Assembly (NCBI GenBank): GCA_963521065.1
Contig: CAUQTI010000012.1
Location: 35,472-99,471 of the forward strand
Reading direction: 5' to 3'
Length of the DNA stretch: 64,000 bases
Origin: IOR16 sp963521065
GTDB taxonomy: Bacteria; Bacillota; Clostridia; Peptostreptococcales; Anaerovoracaceae
Position numbers and translations under genes: made by a program
Shown: positions 1 through 8,704 of the stretch, one piece after another
Numbering within the stretch: the first letter of the stretch is position 1
Layout: each line of letters opens with the position of its first letter
Notes under the pieces: model-generated
Told to the model about the DNA's origin: nothing
Database searches by the model: none
What the model saw: only the letters and a program-made list of their open reading frames with translations

Positions 1-634
1 CATGCCCTCCCTTCCCCTTAATTTTTATATCAAATTCATCGGTAGACGACATCATGCTCCCATAGCGGATTCCGACGCTCCCCACCTCAAAATCATTAAA
101 GAGATGGAGTCCGAAAATGTATGAAACTTTATCGGCAATTCCCTGCTTTTCCAAATCATTCATAATGATACGCGCGCCTCCGAGATTTGGCCCCTCCTCT
201 GCCGGCTGAAATACTAACAAGACATCCACGGGCAAATCACTGCGTATAGACTGTAATAGCTTCGCTGCGGCTAACAGCATTGCGGTATGCCCGTCATGGC
301 CGCACGCATGCATTTTGTTAGGGTAGATGGATTTATACGGTACCTCATTTTCTTCCTGCAAACAAAGCGCATCCAGATCCGCTCTTAACGCAATCATGCG
401 GCTGTGATCTCTTCCTTCTATTTTTCCCAGAACTCCAATTTTACTTGAAATCACTTCTATTCCTTCTTTTTCAAGAAGCTCTCTTACCTTTTTTTCCGTA
501 TTCATCGTATCAAATCCAATTTCGGGATGCATATGAAAATACCTTCGGTTTGTAATAATTTCTTCTTTCATATTTTGGATTTTTTCTTCTAATCTTCCAT
601 TAAATTCTTGGAAAATCTCTTTTACTTCTCCCAC
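1..634 (-). CDS. M20-family amidohydrolase (hippurate hydrolase / N-acyl-amino-acid deacylase type), 3' end outside window
   Basis: Metal-dependent amidohydrolase of the M20D group, which cleaves N-acyl or aminoacyl amide bonds in the cytoplasm. The visible N-terminal part of about 211 residues has the metal-binding segment HACGHDGHTAM, the Asp of ALRADLDAL, and the QPAEEGP segment with the catalytic and metal-ligand Glu pair. Translation starts at GTG (634) behind an AAGGGGGG-type ribosome binding site that begins at the stop of the upstream yfcC-like gene, only 12 bases away, so the two are co-transcribed. Pairing with a YfcC transporter suggests uptake and hydrolysis of a conjugated amino acid. 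The substrate cannot be told from sequence. The C-terminus lies outside the window. Confidence 0.88.
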   Translation of the reverse strand, partial: MGEVKEIFQEFNGRLEEKIQNMKEEIITNRRYFHMHPEIGFDTMNTEKKVRELLEKEGIEVISSKIGVLGKIEGRDHSRMIALRADLDALCLQEENEVPYKSIYPNKMHACGHDGHTAMLLAAAKLLQSIRSDLPVDVLLVFQPAEEGPNLGGARIIMNDLEKQGIADKVSYIFGLHLFNDFEVGSVGIRYGSMMSSTDEFDIKIKGKGGH

Positions 635-646
635 GATTCTCCCCCC

Positions 647-2074
647 TTACATTGGACCGTAATCAATTGCAATTGCTCCAAATACGAAAGCAATCTGAAT
701 CAGAAATCCGATTCCTAAGAATGGCAGAACCCACTTGTAATATTTATTGAGAGGAATCTTAGCCATCGCACAAGCAATTACCATAAAGCTTGTCGGCCAA
801 AGCAGGTTCGAAAATCCGTCACCGAATTGAAAGATTAGTACGGCAATCTGGCGGTTCATACCGATTAAATCTGCAATCGGCGTCATAATCGGCATGGAAA
901 CAGCCGCCTGACCGGAACCGGATGGAACCAAGAAATTGAGAAGTGTTTGAAACACCAACATACCAACCGAGCTTGCATATAAAGACAAATTTTCAATTAG
1001 AGATACGCATCCATGAATGATAGTATCTATGATATTTCCCATTGTAAGAATGACTAAAACACCTCTCGCTACCCCAACAATGATGGCAGACAATACGCCT
1101 TTTGCAAGCCCTTCCACTAAAGTCTCCGCTATTTTATTTGCTTTCCAGCGATTGACCATTCCCACTGCAATGGCCATAATCATAAAAATAGCAGCTACTT
1201 GATTGATGTACCAACCTTGTGTAATCAGCCCCCATGCCATAATTCCAACACTGGCAAGCAATAAGAGAAGCGATACTTTACGCGCAGTCGTCATTGGAGT
1301 ATTTAAGCGTTCCTCATCTACAAGCATATCTGAATAATCAATATTATAAGTAAGGCTTTTAGCCGGGTCTTTTTTTATCTTAGCTGCATAGAGCAGTACA
1401 TAAATAACCGTATAGATTGTCATTACAGTAAGCACTAAAATTCGGTAGCCTAATCCGGAAAACATTGGAAGCTCTGCAATCGTTTGCGCGACTCCGATTG
1501 TGAAGGGATTCACAGTCGCTGATGCAAATCCAATTCCCACCGGTACAACAGAAATTGCAACACCCACCATAGCATCGTATCCCAGTGCCATGCTTACAGC
1601 CACAAAAATTGGAATAAATGCAATGATTTCTTCATAAGACATCGTTCCGGTCGATCCCCAAACAGCTAAAATAATCATAACGATTACAATAATACTGGTG
1701 GCATACCTCGGATGCTTTTGCGTTTTTCTTACCATTAATGCAATTGCGGCATCAATGGCACCTGTCTTTTCTAATAAATACAAACTGGAAAATGCGCAAA
1801 AAATCAGAAAGGTAATATTTGCAGCCTGAATTAATCCTTCTTCTAAACATACAAACATTTGAAACAATCCAACCGGTGTTTTCTCTAGATAATGGAAGCT
1901 ACCGGGGTCAATAATCATTTTTCCGCTTGCTTCATCCATTACGCGCTCATAGGCCCCTGCGGGAACAATCCATGTGCAGATTGCAGAAATTGCTAAAACT
2001 ACCAGTAGTATCACGAGTATATGAGGAAATTCTTTTTGCTCTTTCACTTTTGTTTGCAGTACATCTTTCATCAT
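647..2074 (-). CDS. YfcC family (DcuC-superfamily) membrane transporter
   Basis: Integral membrane protein of 475 residues with about 12 hydrophobic segments, belonging to the YfcC/DcuC (ion transporter) superfamily. Family hallmarks visible are the N-terminal segment ending in TWIVPAGAYER and the re-entrant-like stretches GSGSGQAAVSMPIM (written here in part) and FQFGDGFSNLLWPTS. Members are predicted transporters of amino acids, dipeptides or dicarboxylates and often sit beside peptidases or arginine/ornithine genes. Here it precedes an M20 amidohydrolase by 12 bases in the same operon, which suggests that the transporter supplies that enzyme's substrate. The substrate is an inference only. 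Confidence 0.85.
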   Translation of the reverse strand: MMKDVLQTKVKEQKEFPHILVILLVVLAISAICTWIVPAGAYERVMDEASGKMIIDPGSFHYLEKTPVGLFQMFVCLEEGLIQAANITFLIFCAFSSLYLLEKTGAIDAAIALMVRKTQKHPRYATSIIVIVMIILAVWGSTGTMSYEEIIAFIPIFVAVSMALGYDAMVGVAISVVPVGIGFASATVNPFTIGVAQTIAELPMFSGLGYRILVLTVMTIYTVIYVLLYAAKIKKDPAKSLTYNIDYSDMLVDEERLNTPMTTARKVSLLLLLASVGIMAWGLITQGWYINQVAAIFMIMAIAVGMVNRWKANKIAETLVEGLAKGVLSAIIVGVARGVLVILTMGNIIDTIIHGCVSLIENLSLYASSVGMLVFQTLLNFLVPSGSGQAAVSMPIMTPIADLIGMNRQIAVLIFQFGDGFSNLLWPTSFMVIACAMAKIPLNKYYKWVLPFLGIGFLIQIAFVFGAIAIDYGPM

Positions 2075-2447
2075 ACTTCCTCCCTTTTTATGAAATGATT
2101 TCTACATCATGCATACTTGCACGTCTGCAATTTATGCGCCTTCTTCCGGTACCAGTTCTTTGCATTTAGAATAAACGATGGACCTACTCCAATGTCAATC
2201 TTATTTTCTTACTTTTCTAAATTTTTTAATTATAGCTTGGCCACAAGAAAATAGAAGCGTTCTTCCTGCTTATAGTAGCAAAAATACTCTTTATAAATAT
2301 ACTGAATAACGTGTAAAAAGAACTTACTCTTTTATTTTTTACGAAAGAGTTTTTATTTTTTATAAGCATACACTCTAAAAATATTTTCAGCAGATATAAA
2401 AATATTTAGTTTAGAAATTATATTTTTGTAGAAAAAGGAGACTGTTT
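2075..2447. other. Intergenic region between divergent yfcC-like and ytaF-like genes
   Basis: About 370 bases, AT-rich, between two divergent genes, so it must hold both promoters. No coding signal was seen. One terminator-like hairpin is present at 2326-2350 (ACTCTTT paired with AAAGAGT, then a T-run to 2360). It lies about 90 bases before the ytaF start and could be an attenuator or the end of a short transcript. No known riboswitch core was recognised. Confidence 0.5.
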
Positions 2448-3077
2448 ATGCATTTTCTTTCCATATTTTTGTATTCTCTTTCCTCTAACATTGACAGCTT
2501 TGCCGTAGGTATGACTTATGGTATAAAAAAAATATATATTCCCTGTAAAAGTGCTTTGTTGATTAGCTTTATGACTTTTGCAGGAACCATTGCAGCAATG
2601 GCATTTGGCAAAAGTCTGCTATGTCTTATTCCTGCAAAAACAGGAGGGCTGCTCGGAGGCATCTTTATCCTCTGCATGGGAGTTTATTATCTGGGCATAT
2701 TTTTCTATAAGTTCATAAAAAAATATAAAAAAACTGATGCAACTGAAAATTTACAAGGATTCCCCTTAATTGACAGCTTAAAACCGATAGAGAATACGAT
2801 AGAAAAAAAGGCTGTTTCTTCGGCTTTACGCTTGAAAGAAGCGATTCTTTTAGGCTTTGCACTTTCCATTAATAATGTAGGTTTAGGAATCGGTGCAAGT
2901 ATTACAGGACTCAATCTTCTCTTGACTTCCTTCATCTCCTTTCTGTGTGCGCTTCTTCTTTTAACGCTGGGAAACAAGGTAGGAAACGGCCATGTAGCAC
3001 ATCTAATCGGAGACTACGCTGAACCCCTATCTGGCTTGATTATGATTCTTTTAGGCCTTCTCGAGATTTTTATTTAA
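2448..3077 (+). CDS. ytaF: YtaF-like sporulation membrane protein (MntP superfamily)
   Basis: Small polytopic membrane protein of 209 residues related to Bacillus YtaF and the MntP manganese-exporter superfamily. It has two blocks of three hydrophobic helices separated by a charged loop (residues about 90-130). The first block contains SNIDSFAVGMTYG and the second SINNVGLGIGASITG, the paired D/N-containing motifs of this family. An AAGGAG site lies 8 bases before the ATG. YtaF is named from sporulation screens in Bacillus. Metal export is known for MntP relatives but is not shown for this protein. It is a single-gene unit closed by the terminator at 3133-3174. Confidence 0.85.
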   Translation: MHFLSIFLYSLSSNIDSFAVGMTYGIKKIYIPCKSALLISFMTFAGTIAAMAFGKSLLCLIPAKTGGLLGGIFILCMGVYYLGIFFYKFIKKYKKTDATENLQGFPLIDSLKPIENTIEKKAVSSALRLKEAILLGFALSINNVGLGIGASITGLNLLLTSFISFLCALLLLTLGNKVGNGHVAHLIGDYAEPLSGLIMILLGLLEIFI

Positions 3078-3132
3078 AGGCAGATTGCTCCCAAAGCAGA
3101 TCAGCAAACACAGTTTCTCATCATCAAAAAAT

Positions 3133-3174
3133 AAAAACTGAATTTGCGGCAAAATACCGCTAAATTCAGTTTTT
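3133..3174. terminator. Bidirectional intrinsic terminator between ytaF-like and livF
   Basis: Arms 3133-3149 (AAAAACTGAATTTGCGG) and 3157-3174 pair over 17 bp with one bulged T and a 7-base loop. A-runs and T-runs on both sides let it serve the convergent ytaF-like and liv transcripts. Confidence 0.85.
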
Positions 3175-3191
3175 ATATGAATGTGATGGAA

Positions 3192-3899
3192 TTACTTATT
3201 TTTTCTGCCTAAATAGGCTTCTTGGATTGTTTTATCCTTTAACAGCTCTGCCGCACTCCCTTGAGAAGTGATTTTCCCTTGTTCCAGTACATAAGCTTTA
3301 TCCGCAATGGATAGCGCTTTAAATGCATTCTGCTCTACTAAAAGGATTGTTTTTCCCATTGCTTTGATTTCTAATATAATCTCAAAAATAGTATTAATCA
3401 GTAACGGAGCAAGGCCGAGAGACGGCTCGTCTAAAAGAATTAGTTCCGGTGCTGACATCAGCCCTCTTCCCATTGCCAGCATCTGCTGCTCTCCTCCGGA
3501 AAGCGTACCGGCAATTTGTTTTTCTCTTTCCTTTAGGCGCGGAAAAAGCTCATAAACACGCGTAAAATCTTCTTGAATTTTTTTCGTGTCATTTCGCAGA
3601 TAAGCTCCCATCTTTAAATTTTCATGGACAGTTAAATTTGCAAAAATGACGCGCCCTTCCGGCACCTGACAAATCCCTGATTTCACCACTTTATGTGCGT
3701 GGTGTGCAAGTGCTTTTCCCTCATATTCAATCAACCCATTGTATTTAATCATACCGCTGATTGCATTGAGCAAGGAGGATTTTCCTGCGCCGTTACTTCC
3801 TATGATCGTAACAATTTGACCCTGTGACACATCGATGGATACGCCCCGCAATGCATGAATACCGCCATAATATACGTTTAAGTCTTCTACTCTAAGCAA
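3192..3899 (-). CDS. livF: Branched-chain amino acid ABC transporter ATP-binding protein LivF
   Basis: Cytoplasmic ATPase of a Liv-type high-affinity branched-chain amino acid importer. It is 235 residues long, the usual LivF size. Walker A is GSNGAGKSSL, the signature is LSGGEQQ, Walker B is LILLDEPSLGLAP and the switch His is in LLVEQN-A. The start is TTG at 3899, chosen because GGAGGAGG lies 6 bases upstream and no in-frame ATG is nearby. It overlaps the end of livG by 8 bases and is the last gene of livJ-H-M-G-F. Confidence 0.93.
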   Translation of the reverse strand: MLRVEDLNVYYGGIHALRGVSIDVSQGQIVTIIGSNGAGKSSLLNAISGMIKYNGLIEYEGKALAHHAHKVVKSGICQVPEGRVIFANLTVHENLKMGAYLRNDTKKIQEDFTRVYELFPRLKEREKQIAGTLSGGEQQMLAMGRGLMSAPELILLDEPSLGLAPLLINTIFEIILEIKAMGKTILLVEQNAFKALSIADKAYVLEQGKITSQGSAAELLKDKTIQEAYLGRKNK

Positions 3900-4677
3900 G
3901 TGCGTCCTCCTCCTTTCCGAGATAAGCTTCTACAACTCTCTTGTCTTCTTGAATCTCCAAAGGGGTTCCCTGTGCAAGTGCTTTTCCGAAATTCAGCACA
4001 AAGATACGGTCACATAGCCCCATAATTAAATCCATATGGTGTTCAATGATTAAGACGGTTAAATGAAATTCATCTCGAATCTGCCGAATCAGCTCCATGA
4101 GCTGTATGGTTTCTTCGGGGTTCATGCCGGCAGCCGGTTCATCCAAAAGCAGCAGCTTTGGCTCAAGGGCTAAGGCTCTTGCAATCTCAAGCTTTCTCTG
4201 CATTCCATACGGCAGGTTTGAGGCAACCATACTCCGCACCTCCCACAGGCCCATAAGCTTTAACAGGGATTCTGTCTTCGCATGCAGCGCCCGCTCTTGC
4301 CCCCGGTATCCTTTCCCGAATCTCAAAAATACGCTGTCCAGAATTTTATAGTTCGCCAACTTATGGCAAGCGGTCAAAACATTGTCATAAGCAGATAGTT
4401 TCTTAAAAAGGCGGATATTTTGGAAGGTTCTCGTAATTCCAAAGTCCGCAATCTGATAAGGTTCTTTTCCTTTTAGATTCTGTCCTTCAAATAGAATTTC
4501 ACCTTCAGTCAAGGAGTACACTGCCGTAATCAGATTGAAAATCGTTGTCTTTCCGGCCCCGTTTGGACCAATCAGACCGAAAATTTCCCCTTTTTCAATT
4601 TCAAAGCTGACATCTCCGACCGCCGTTAGCCCTCCAAACCGCTTTGTCACATTCTTAAGAGATAGCACTGCTGTCAT
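3892..4677 (-). CDS. livG: Branched-chain amino acid ABC transporter ATP-binding protein LivG
   Basis: Second ATPase of the Liv importer. Walker A is GPNGAGKTT, the signature region LPYGMQRKLEIARALA is the LivG variant, and Walker B is LLLLDEPAAGMNPEE. The frame is open up to 4704, but the ATG at 4677 is preferred because AAGGAGGT lies 7 bases before it. This gives 261 residues and a 23-base overlap with livM. Translational coupling across the operon is likely. Confidence 0.93.
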   Translation of the reverse strand: MTAVLSLKNVTKRFGGLTAVGDVSFEIEKGEIFGLIGPNGAGKTTIFNLITAVYSLTEGEILFEGQNLKGKEPYQIADFGITRTFQNIRLFKKLSAYDNVLTACHKLANYKILDSVFLRFGKGYRGQERALHAKTESLLKLMGLWEVRSMVASNLPYGMQRKLEIARALALEPKLLLLDEPAAGMNPEETIQLMELIRQIRDEFHLTVLIIEHHMDLIMGLCDRIFVLNFGKALAQGTPLEIQEDKRVVEAYLGKEEDALA

Positions 4678-5554
4678 CCGGCGCACCTCCTTTTCGGCTT
4701 GCAATCCGTCTGTAAATTGCCTTTAAGTTTAATTCTTTTCCTCCCATCAGTCCCTGTGGCCTCGTTATCATAATCAAGATAACCGCTGCCCCATACACGA
4801 CCAGTCTCCATTGTGAAAAGCTTCGAAGTGCTTCCGGTAGAAAGGTCAAAATAATGGCACCGACCACACTTCCGGTAATGCTTCCAAGACCTCCGAAAAT
4901 AACGATAATTGTTAATTCCGTCGACTTAATCAGCTGGAACATAATCGGCTGAATGTATCCCAGATAGTGTGCCATCAATCCACCTGCGATGCCGGCATAA
5001 AAGGCACTGATGGAAAGGGATGTCATTTTATAACGAAATACATTGATACCAATTGCCTGTGAAGCCAGTTCCTCTTCTCTGATTGCAATCATATTCCTTC
5101 CGTGTCTGGATCGGATTAAAAATACCATTGCTACGATTGCAATTACGTTAATAATGACTACAATCGTTAGGTATTCGTTATTTCCATAGGTCGGAATACC
5201 CGGAAGACCACGCGACCCTCCGAAATATTGCACGTTATCTAAAATCAATCGTGTTGCTTCACCAAACCCTAACGTGGCAATGCAAAAGTAATCTCCTTTC
5301 AAATTTAAGGTTAACCTTCCTATCACTAAGCTGATTACTGCAGCAACAAGGCCTCCCGCAATCAAGGCAAGAATGAGAGGCATATGAAACTGCATGGTCA
5401 TGGTAGCTGCCGTATAGGCTCCGATTGCCATAAAACCGGCATGGCCGAAGGAGAAAAGCCCAGTGAAGCCTGTCAGCAACGACAGCCCCAAGACCGTTAG
5501 TAGGTTGATTCCTGTTAAAATCAAAATTCCCGATATATAATACCAGCTAAACAT
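4655..5554 (-). CDS. livM: Branched-chain amino acid ABC transporter permease LivM
   Basis: Membrane permease of the Liv importer, 299 residues with about eight hydrophobic helices. It carries the family segments LLTGFTGLFSFGHAGFMAIGAY near residues 20-45 (cited in part) and TRPQGLMGG near the C-terminus. GGAGGTGG precedes the ATG at 5554. It lies 12 bases downstream of livH and overlaps livG, so the two permease and two ATPase subunits are made from one message. Confidence 0.93.
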   Translation of the reverse strand: MFSWYYISGILILTGINLLTVLGLSLLTGFTGLFSFGHAGFMAIGAYTAATMTMQFHMPLILALIAGGLVAAVISLVIGRLTLNLKGDYFCIATLGFGEATRLILDNVQYFGGSRGLPGIPTYGNNEYLTIVVIINVIAIVAMVFLIRSRHGRNMIAIREEELASQAIGINVFRYKMTSLSISAFYAGIAGGLMAHYLGYIQPIMFQLIKSTELTIIVIFGGLGSITGSVVGAIILTFLPEALRSFSQWRLVVYGAAVILIMITRPQGLMGGKELNLKAIYRRIASRKGGAPDDSSAIS

Positions 5555-5566
5555 TCACGCCACCTC

Positions 5567-6451
5567 CTATGCTTTATCTTCCGTGGTTTTGCCCATAAGT
5601 CCAGTCGGCCTTACCACGAGAATGAGAATCAGCAACGCAAACGCAATTAAATCCCTATAAGTGGAATATCCAGCTACCGATGCAAAGGTTTCGATTAATC
5701 CCAGAAGTATTGAACCGACGACTGCTCCCGGCAAGCTTCCAAGTCCGCCGAATACCGCTGCTATAAAGGATTTATTCGTTATAATTCCGATTTGCGGGTA
5801 TACTGTATATTTCATGCCAAATAGCATTCCTGCCACACCGGCTAGCATTCCGCCTAAGATAAAAATAACAAAAATAATCCAATCTACATTTACACCCATA
5901 AATGCGCTTCCTTTTGCGCTGTAGGACGTTGCACGAATTGCCAACCCTACTTTTGTCTTTTCAATAATGAACATAAGAATGCCCAAACTAATCGCAGAAA
6001 TAACAAACATCAATACATCAATTCGCCCAAGTGCGATATCTCCGAACATGAACGGCTTACTGTCAAAGATTTGGGGGTAGGTTCGAAAGGTAGGGCCAAT
6101 CGTAGCCACTACAAAATTTTCGAGAAAGATAGATGCACCCATTGCAGAAATAATAAAGTAGAGCCCCGGTGCATTTCTTCGTCGAAGCGGACTGTATGCA
6201 ATTCGTTCCAGCACAACTGCAATCAATCCTGCGCCAAATGCAGCAACCACTAACGCGGCTGCAAAAGGGAGCGATAAAAGTGATAACGCATATAAGCCGA
6301 TATAAGCACCCAGCATGATAACACCACCGTGTGCAAAATTTGAAAAATTCATGATACTGTAAACGAGCGAATAGCCGACGGCCATCAGAGCATAGACACT
6401 TCCAATTGACAAACCATTAATCACTTGCTGTAAAAAACTACTCAATTGCAT
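5567..6451 (-). CDS. livH: Branched-chain amino acid ABC transporter permease LivH
   Basis: Permease partner of LivM, 294 residues with about eight membrane helices. Family landmarks are NGLSIGSVYALMAVGYSLVY near residues 12-31 and VVRPTGLMGKTTEDKA at the C-terminus. The AGGAGG site is only 2 bases from the ATG at 6451, which is tight. A TTG two codons later (6445) would have ideal spacing, so the real start may be there. It follows livJ by about 60 bases. Confidence 0.92.
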   Translation of the reverse strand: MQLSSFLQQVINGLSIGSVYALMAVGYSLVYSIMNFSNFAHGGVIMLGAYIGLYALSLLSLPFAAALVVAAFGAGLIAVVLERIAYSPLRRRNAPGLYFIISAMGASIFLENFVVATIGPTFRTYPQIFDSKPFMFGDIALGRIDVLMFVISAISLGILMFIIEKTKVGLAIRATSYSAKGSAFMGVNVDWIIFVIFILGGMLAGVAGMLFGMKYTVYPQIGIITNKSFIAAVFGGLGSLPGAVVGSILLGLIETFASVAGYSTYRDLIAFALLILILVVRPTGLMGKTTEDKA

Positions 6452-6514
6452 GACCTCCTATCGTATTTTAGAAAAAGTAAGGGCAGTCTGGCCGCCCTTA
6501 CTCCATCCGCTTAA

Positions 6515-7681
6515 CTAGTTCACTCCATATTTTTCTTGGAATACATAATTCTTGTTTTCGATTTTTACGATAGCGGCTTCTTTCCCGTCTGGATTGTGTG
6601 TTTCCGGTGAAATCTTAATCGTTCCGGTAACGCCTTTTACTTCTACTTCGGTCAACGCTTTTGCAATCGCATCGGAATCTGTCGTCGTATCTGCTTTCTC
6701 AATCGCCGCTGCCAACAGTAAGAAGGCATCGTTTACCATGTAGCCGTTCAACTCCAAAGCAGTTCCAAATTTTTCTTTGTAGGATTCCTGAAGCGGTTTC
6801 ACTTCCGGATCATTGAAATCCAAATGATTTACAACGTAGCTGCCTTCAATCGCCTCACCAGCCATTTCCATCAACTGGTCGGAAGGCCATCCGTCGCCGC
6901 CCATTAAGGTTGCCTTAATTCCAAGCTCTCTAGCCTGATTTGCAGAAAGTGCGACTTCCTTATAGTAATATGGCATTAAGATTACGTCCGGATTTGCTGC
7001 TTTGATCTTTGAAAGCTGTGGTCTAAAATCTACGTCTCCACTTTTAAAGCCTTCCTTAGCTACAATCGTACCGCCCTTTTCTTTAAAGGTTTCTTCAAAG
7101 AATTGGGAGAATCCTTGCGAATAATCGCTTGCTACATCGTAAAGAATCGCTGCCTTTTTATAGTTGAGCTTATCTGCCGCATAGCCAGCGCAGACAGCTC
7201 CCTGATATGGGTCAATAAAGCAAATACGGAAATTGTATGGCTTTACGTTCCCGTCATCATCCACTGTAACCTTAGGGTTTGTCGCTACCGTGGCGATGTC
7301 TGCTACTTTTGCGGATTCCAGTGCCGCAGAAATTGCCAATGCCTGCCCGCTTGCATTTGGCCCTAAAATCGCAACTACTTTATCCTGTGAAACCAAACGC
7401 TTTACTGCGTTCACCGCTTCATTTGCATCACCGCGTGTATCATAAGAAACCAGTTCAATTTGTTTTCCTAAAATACCGCCCTCTTCATTTTTTTGATCAA
7501 TCAGCATCTGTAAAGTTTGAGATTCGCATTTTCCCCATACTGCCTGGTCACCAGTTAAGGAACCAATCCAGCCGATTTTAATTGTTTCGGCTCCGGAATT
7601 ACCACCTCCGCCTCCGCAGCCGGTGAACGTAAGTACAAGCACCAAGATAATACTAACAAATACGGCTAACTTCCTTTTCAT
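6515..7681 (-). CDS. livJ: Branched-chain amino acid ABC transporter substrate-binding lipoprotein LivJ/LivK
   Basis: Extracellular type I periplasmic-binding-fold lipoprotein that captures leucine, isoleucine, valine or related amino acids for LivHMGF. The signal peptide (residues 1-21) ends in a lipobox with Cys22 (LTFTGCGGG), followed by a Gly-rich linker. The mature body begins IKIGWIGSLTGDQA, the usual start of this family, and GPNASGQALAISAALESAKV is also typical. It is first in the operon, with AGGAGGT before the ATG and its promoter at 7767-7796. Confidence 0.93.
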   Translation of the reverse strand: MKRKLAVFVSIILVLVLTFTGCGGGGGNSGAETIKIGWIGSLTGDQAVWGKCESQTLQMLIDQKNEEGGILGKQIELVSYDTRGDANEAVNAVKRLVSQDKVVAILGPNASGQALAISAALESAKVADIATVATNPKVTVDDDGNVKPYNFRICFIDPYQGAVCAGYAADKLNYKKAAILYDVASDYSQGFSQFFEETFKEKGGTIVAKEGFKSGDVDFRPQLSKIKAANPDVILMPYYYKEVALSANQARELGIKATLMGGDGWPSDQLMEMAGEAIEGSYVVNHLDFNDPEVKPLQESYKEKFGTALELNGYMVNDAFLLLAAAIEKADTTTDSDAIAKALTEVEVKGVTGTIKISPETHNPDGKEAAIVKIENKNYVFQEKYGVN

Positions 7682-7766
7682 AGCTACCTCCTAAAAAATC
7701 TTCTGCTTATCCCTATGTAGTTAAAATTAAAATATTCGAAAAACATAGAGCTACCATGTACTGGTG

Positions 7767-7796
7767 ATTATACGCTTCCGCTTCAGAACGCTTCAA
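7767..7796 (-). promoter_or_regulatory. Predicted sigma-A promoter of the liv operon
   Basis: On the minus strand a -35 of TTGAAG (7791-7796) and a perfect -10 TATAAT (7767-7772) are separated by 18 bases. This leaves a leader of about 80 bases before livJ. No regulator site was recognised. Confidence 0.6.
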
Positions 7797-7805
7797 AAAA
7801 CATCA

Positions 7806-7836
7806 AAACAATTCGAAAAATAATTCCGAATTGTTT
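7806..7836 (-). terminator. Terminator after the GlnK/GlnL-like pair
   Basis: The arms AAACAATTCG and CGAATTGTTT form a perfect 10-bp stem. On the minus strand it is followed by T-rich sequence, 29 bases beyond the response-regulator stop and upstream of the liv promoter. Confidence 0.6.
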
Positions 7837-7864
7837 GAATTGTAAAAATATAATTTTATTTTAT

Positions 7865-8704
7865 TTAAGAATCCATCTCACTGAAAATCAGAAGGCCTTC
7901 CAAAAATTTATCTAAATTTGCTTTTCCACCGCTATTATTCTTCCCTTTCAAAAATGCCATTTCTGCACGGATGCTTTCAAAATCAAAGACTAGTTGTGAG
8001 TAGCTCTGAAACACCTCACTATAATAATCCTCCAGCCCCATGTTCGCAATATTTAAAAGTCCTTTTTTAACGGCACGGCGCATGCGCTGCTTTACCATTT
8101 TTACATCTTCATTATTACTCTTGCAATAAGAGCTGATCGTCTGCCGGTCATATTGACGCTCTAAAATCAAACATTCTTCACAGATGGCCATGATATCTTT
8201 TGTACCCCGTTCCCCAATCATTCCCAGAACACCCAAGAGATATTTAATGTCCTTCAACGGGTCTTTTTTTACTGCTCTCGTGCTGACAACTGAGCCATCC
8301 TGAAACATTCCCTTAATCCCAGATAGGACAGTTTCCATACGGATTTTTTCCGCAACTCTTTTTACTACCGTTTCCACTTCAATGATATTAATCGGCTTGT
8401 GGATGAAGAATTCAACGCCTGCCCGATAAGAATCGGAAATCATTTCTTTGTTTGAAACCTGCGAAATCATAATAAAACTGATGCTACTGCGCAGTCTTTT
8501 CACTTCGGAAACAAGGTTAATTCCATCTTTGACCGGCATGAGAAGATCGACTAGAACAATATCGGGGTTCAATGCTACAATCTCTGCCAATGCCACCTCC
8601 GCATCGGTTGAAAATCCAATGACCTCTCCTAATCCCTTTTGTTCAATAATACGGTTTAGTATTTTTACGATACTAAGTACGTCGTCCACGATGTAATACT
8701 TCAT
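7865..8704 (-). CDS. GlnL/YcbB-like response regulator
   Basis: Response regulator of 279 residues. The receiver domain (1-120) has acidic D7-D8, phosphoacceptor D53 in VLVDLLMPVKDG and the switch Lys in FIHKPINI. The C-terminal part (about 150-265) resembles the YcbB output domain, with a helical DNA-binding-like segment SSYCKSNNEDVKMVKQRMRR. Bacillus GlnL (YcbB) with kinase GlnK controls a glutaminase-glutamine transporter operon. The kinase gene overlaps by 4 bases (ATGA), and an AGCS symporter lies next to it. The likely role, an inference, is control of that transporter by an external amino acid. Confidence 0.8.
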   Translation of the reverse strand: MKYYIVDDVLSIVKILNRIIEQKGLGEVIGFSTDAEVALAEIVALNPDIVLVDLLMPVKDGINLVSEVKRLRSSISFIMISQVSNKEMISDSYRAGVEFFIHKPINIIEVETVVKRVAEKIRMETVLSGIKGMFQDGSVVSTRAVKKDPLKDIKYLLGVLGMIGERGTKDIMAICEECLILERQYDRQTISSYCKSNNEDVKMVKQRMRRAVKKGLLNIANMGLEDYYSEVFQSYSQLVFDFESIRAEMAFLKGKNNSGGKANLDKFLEGLLIFSEMDS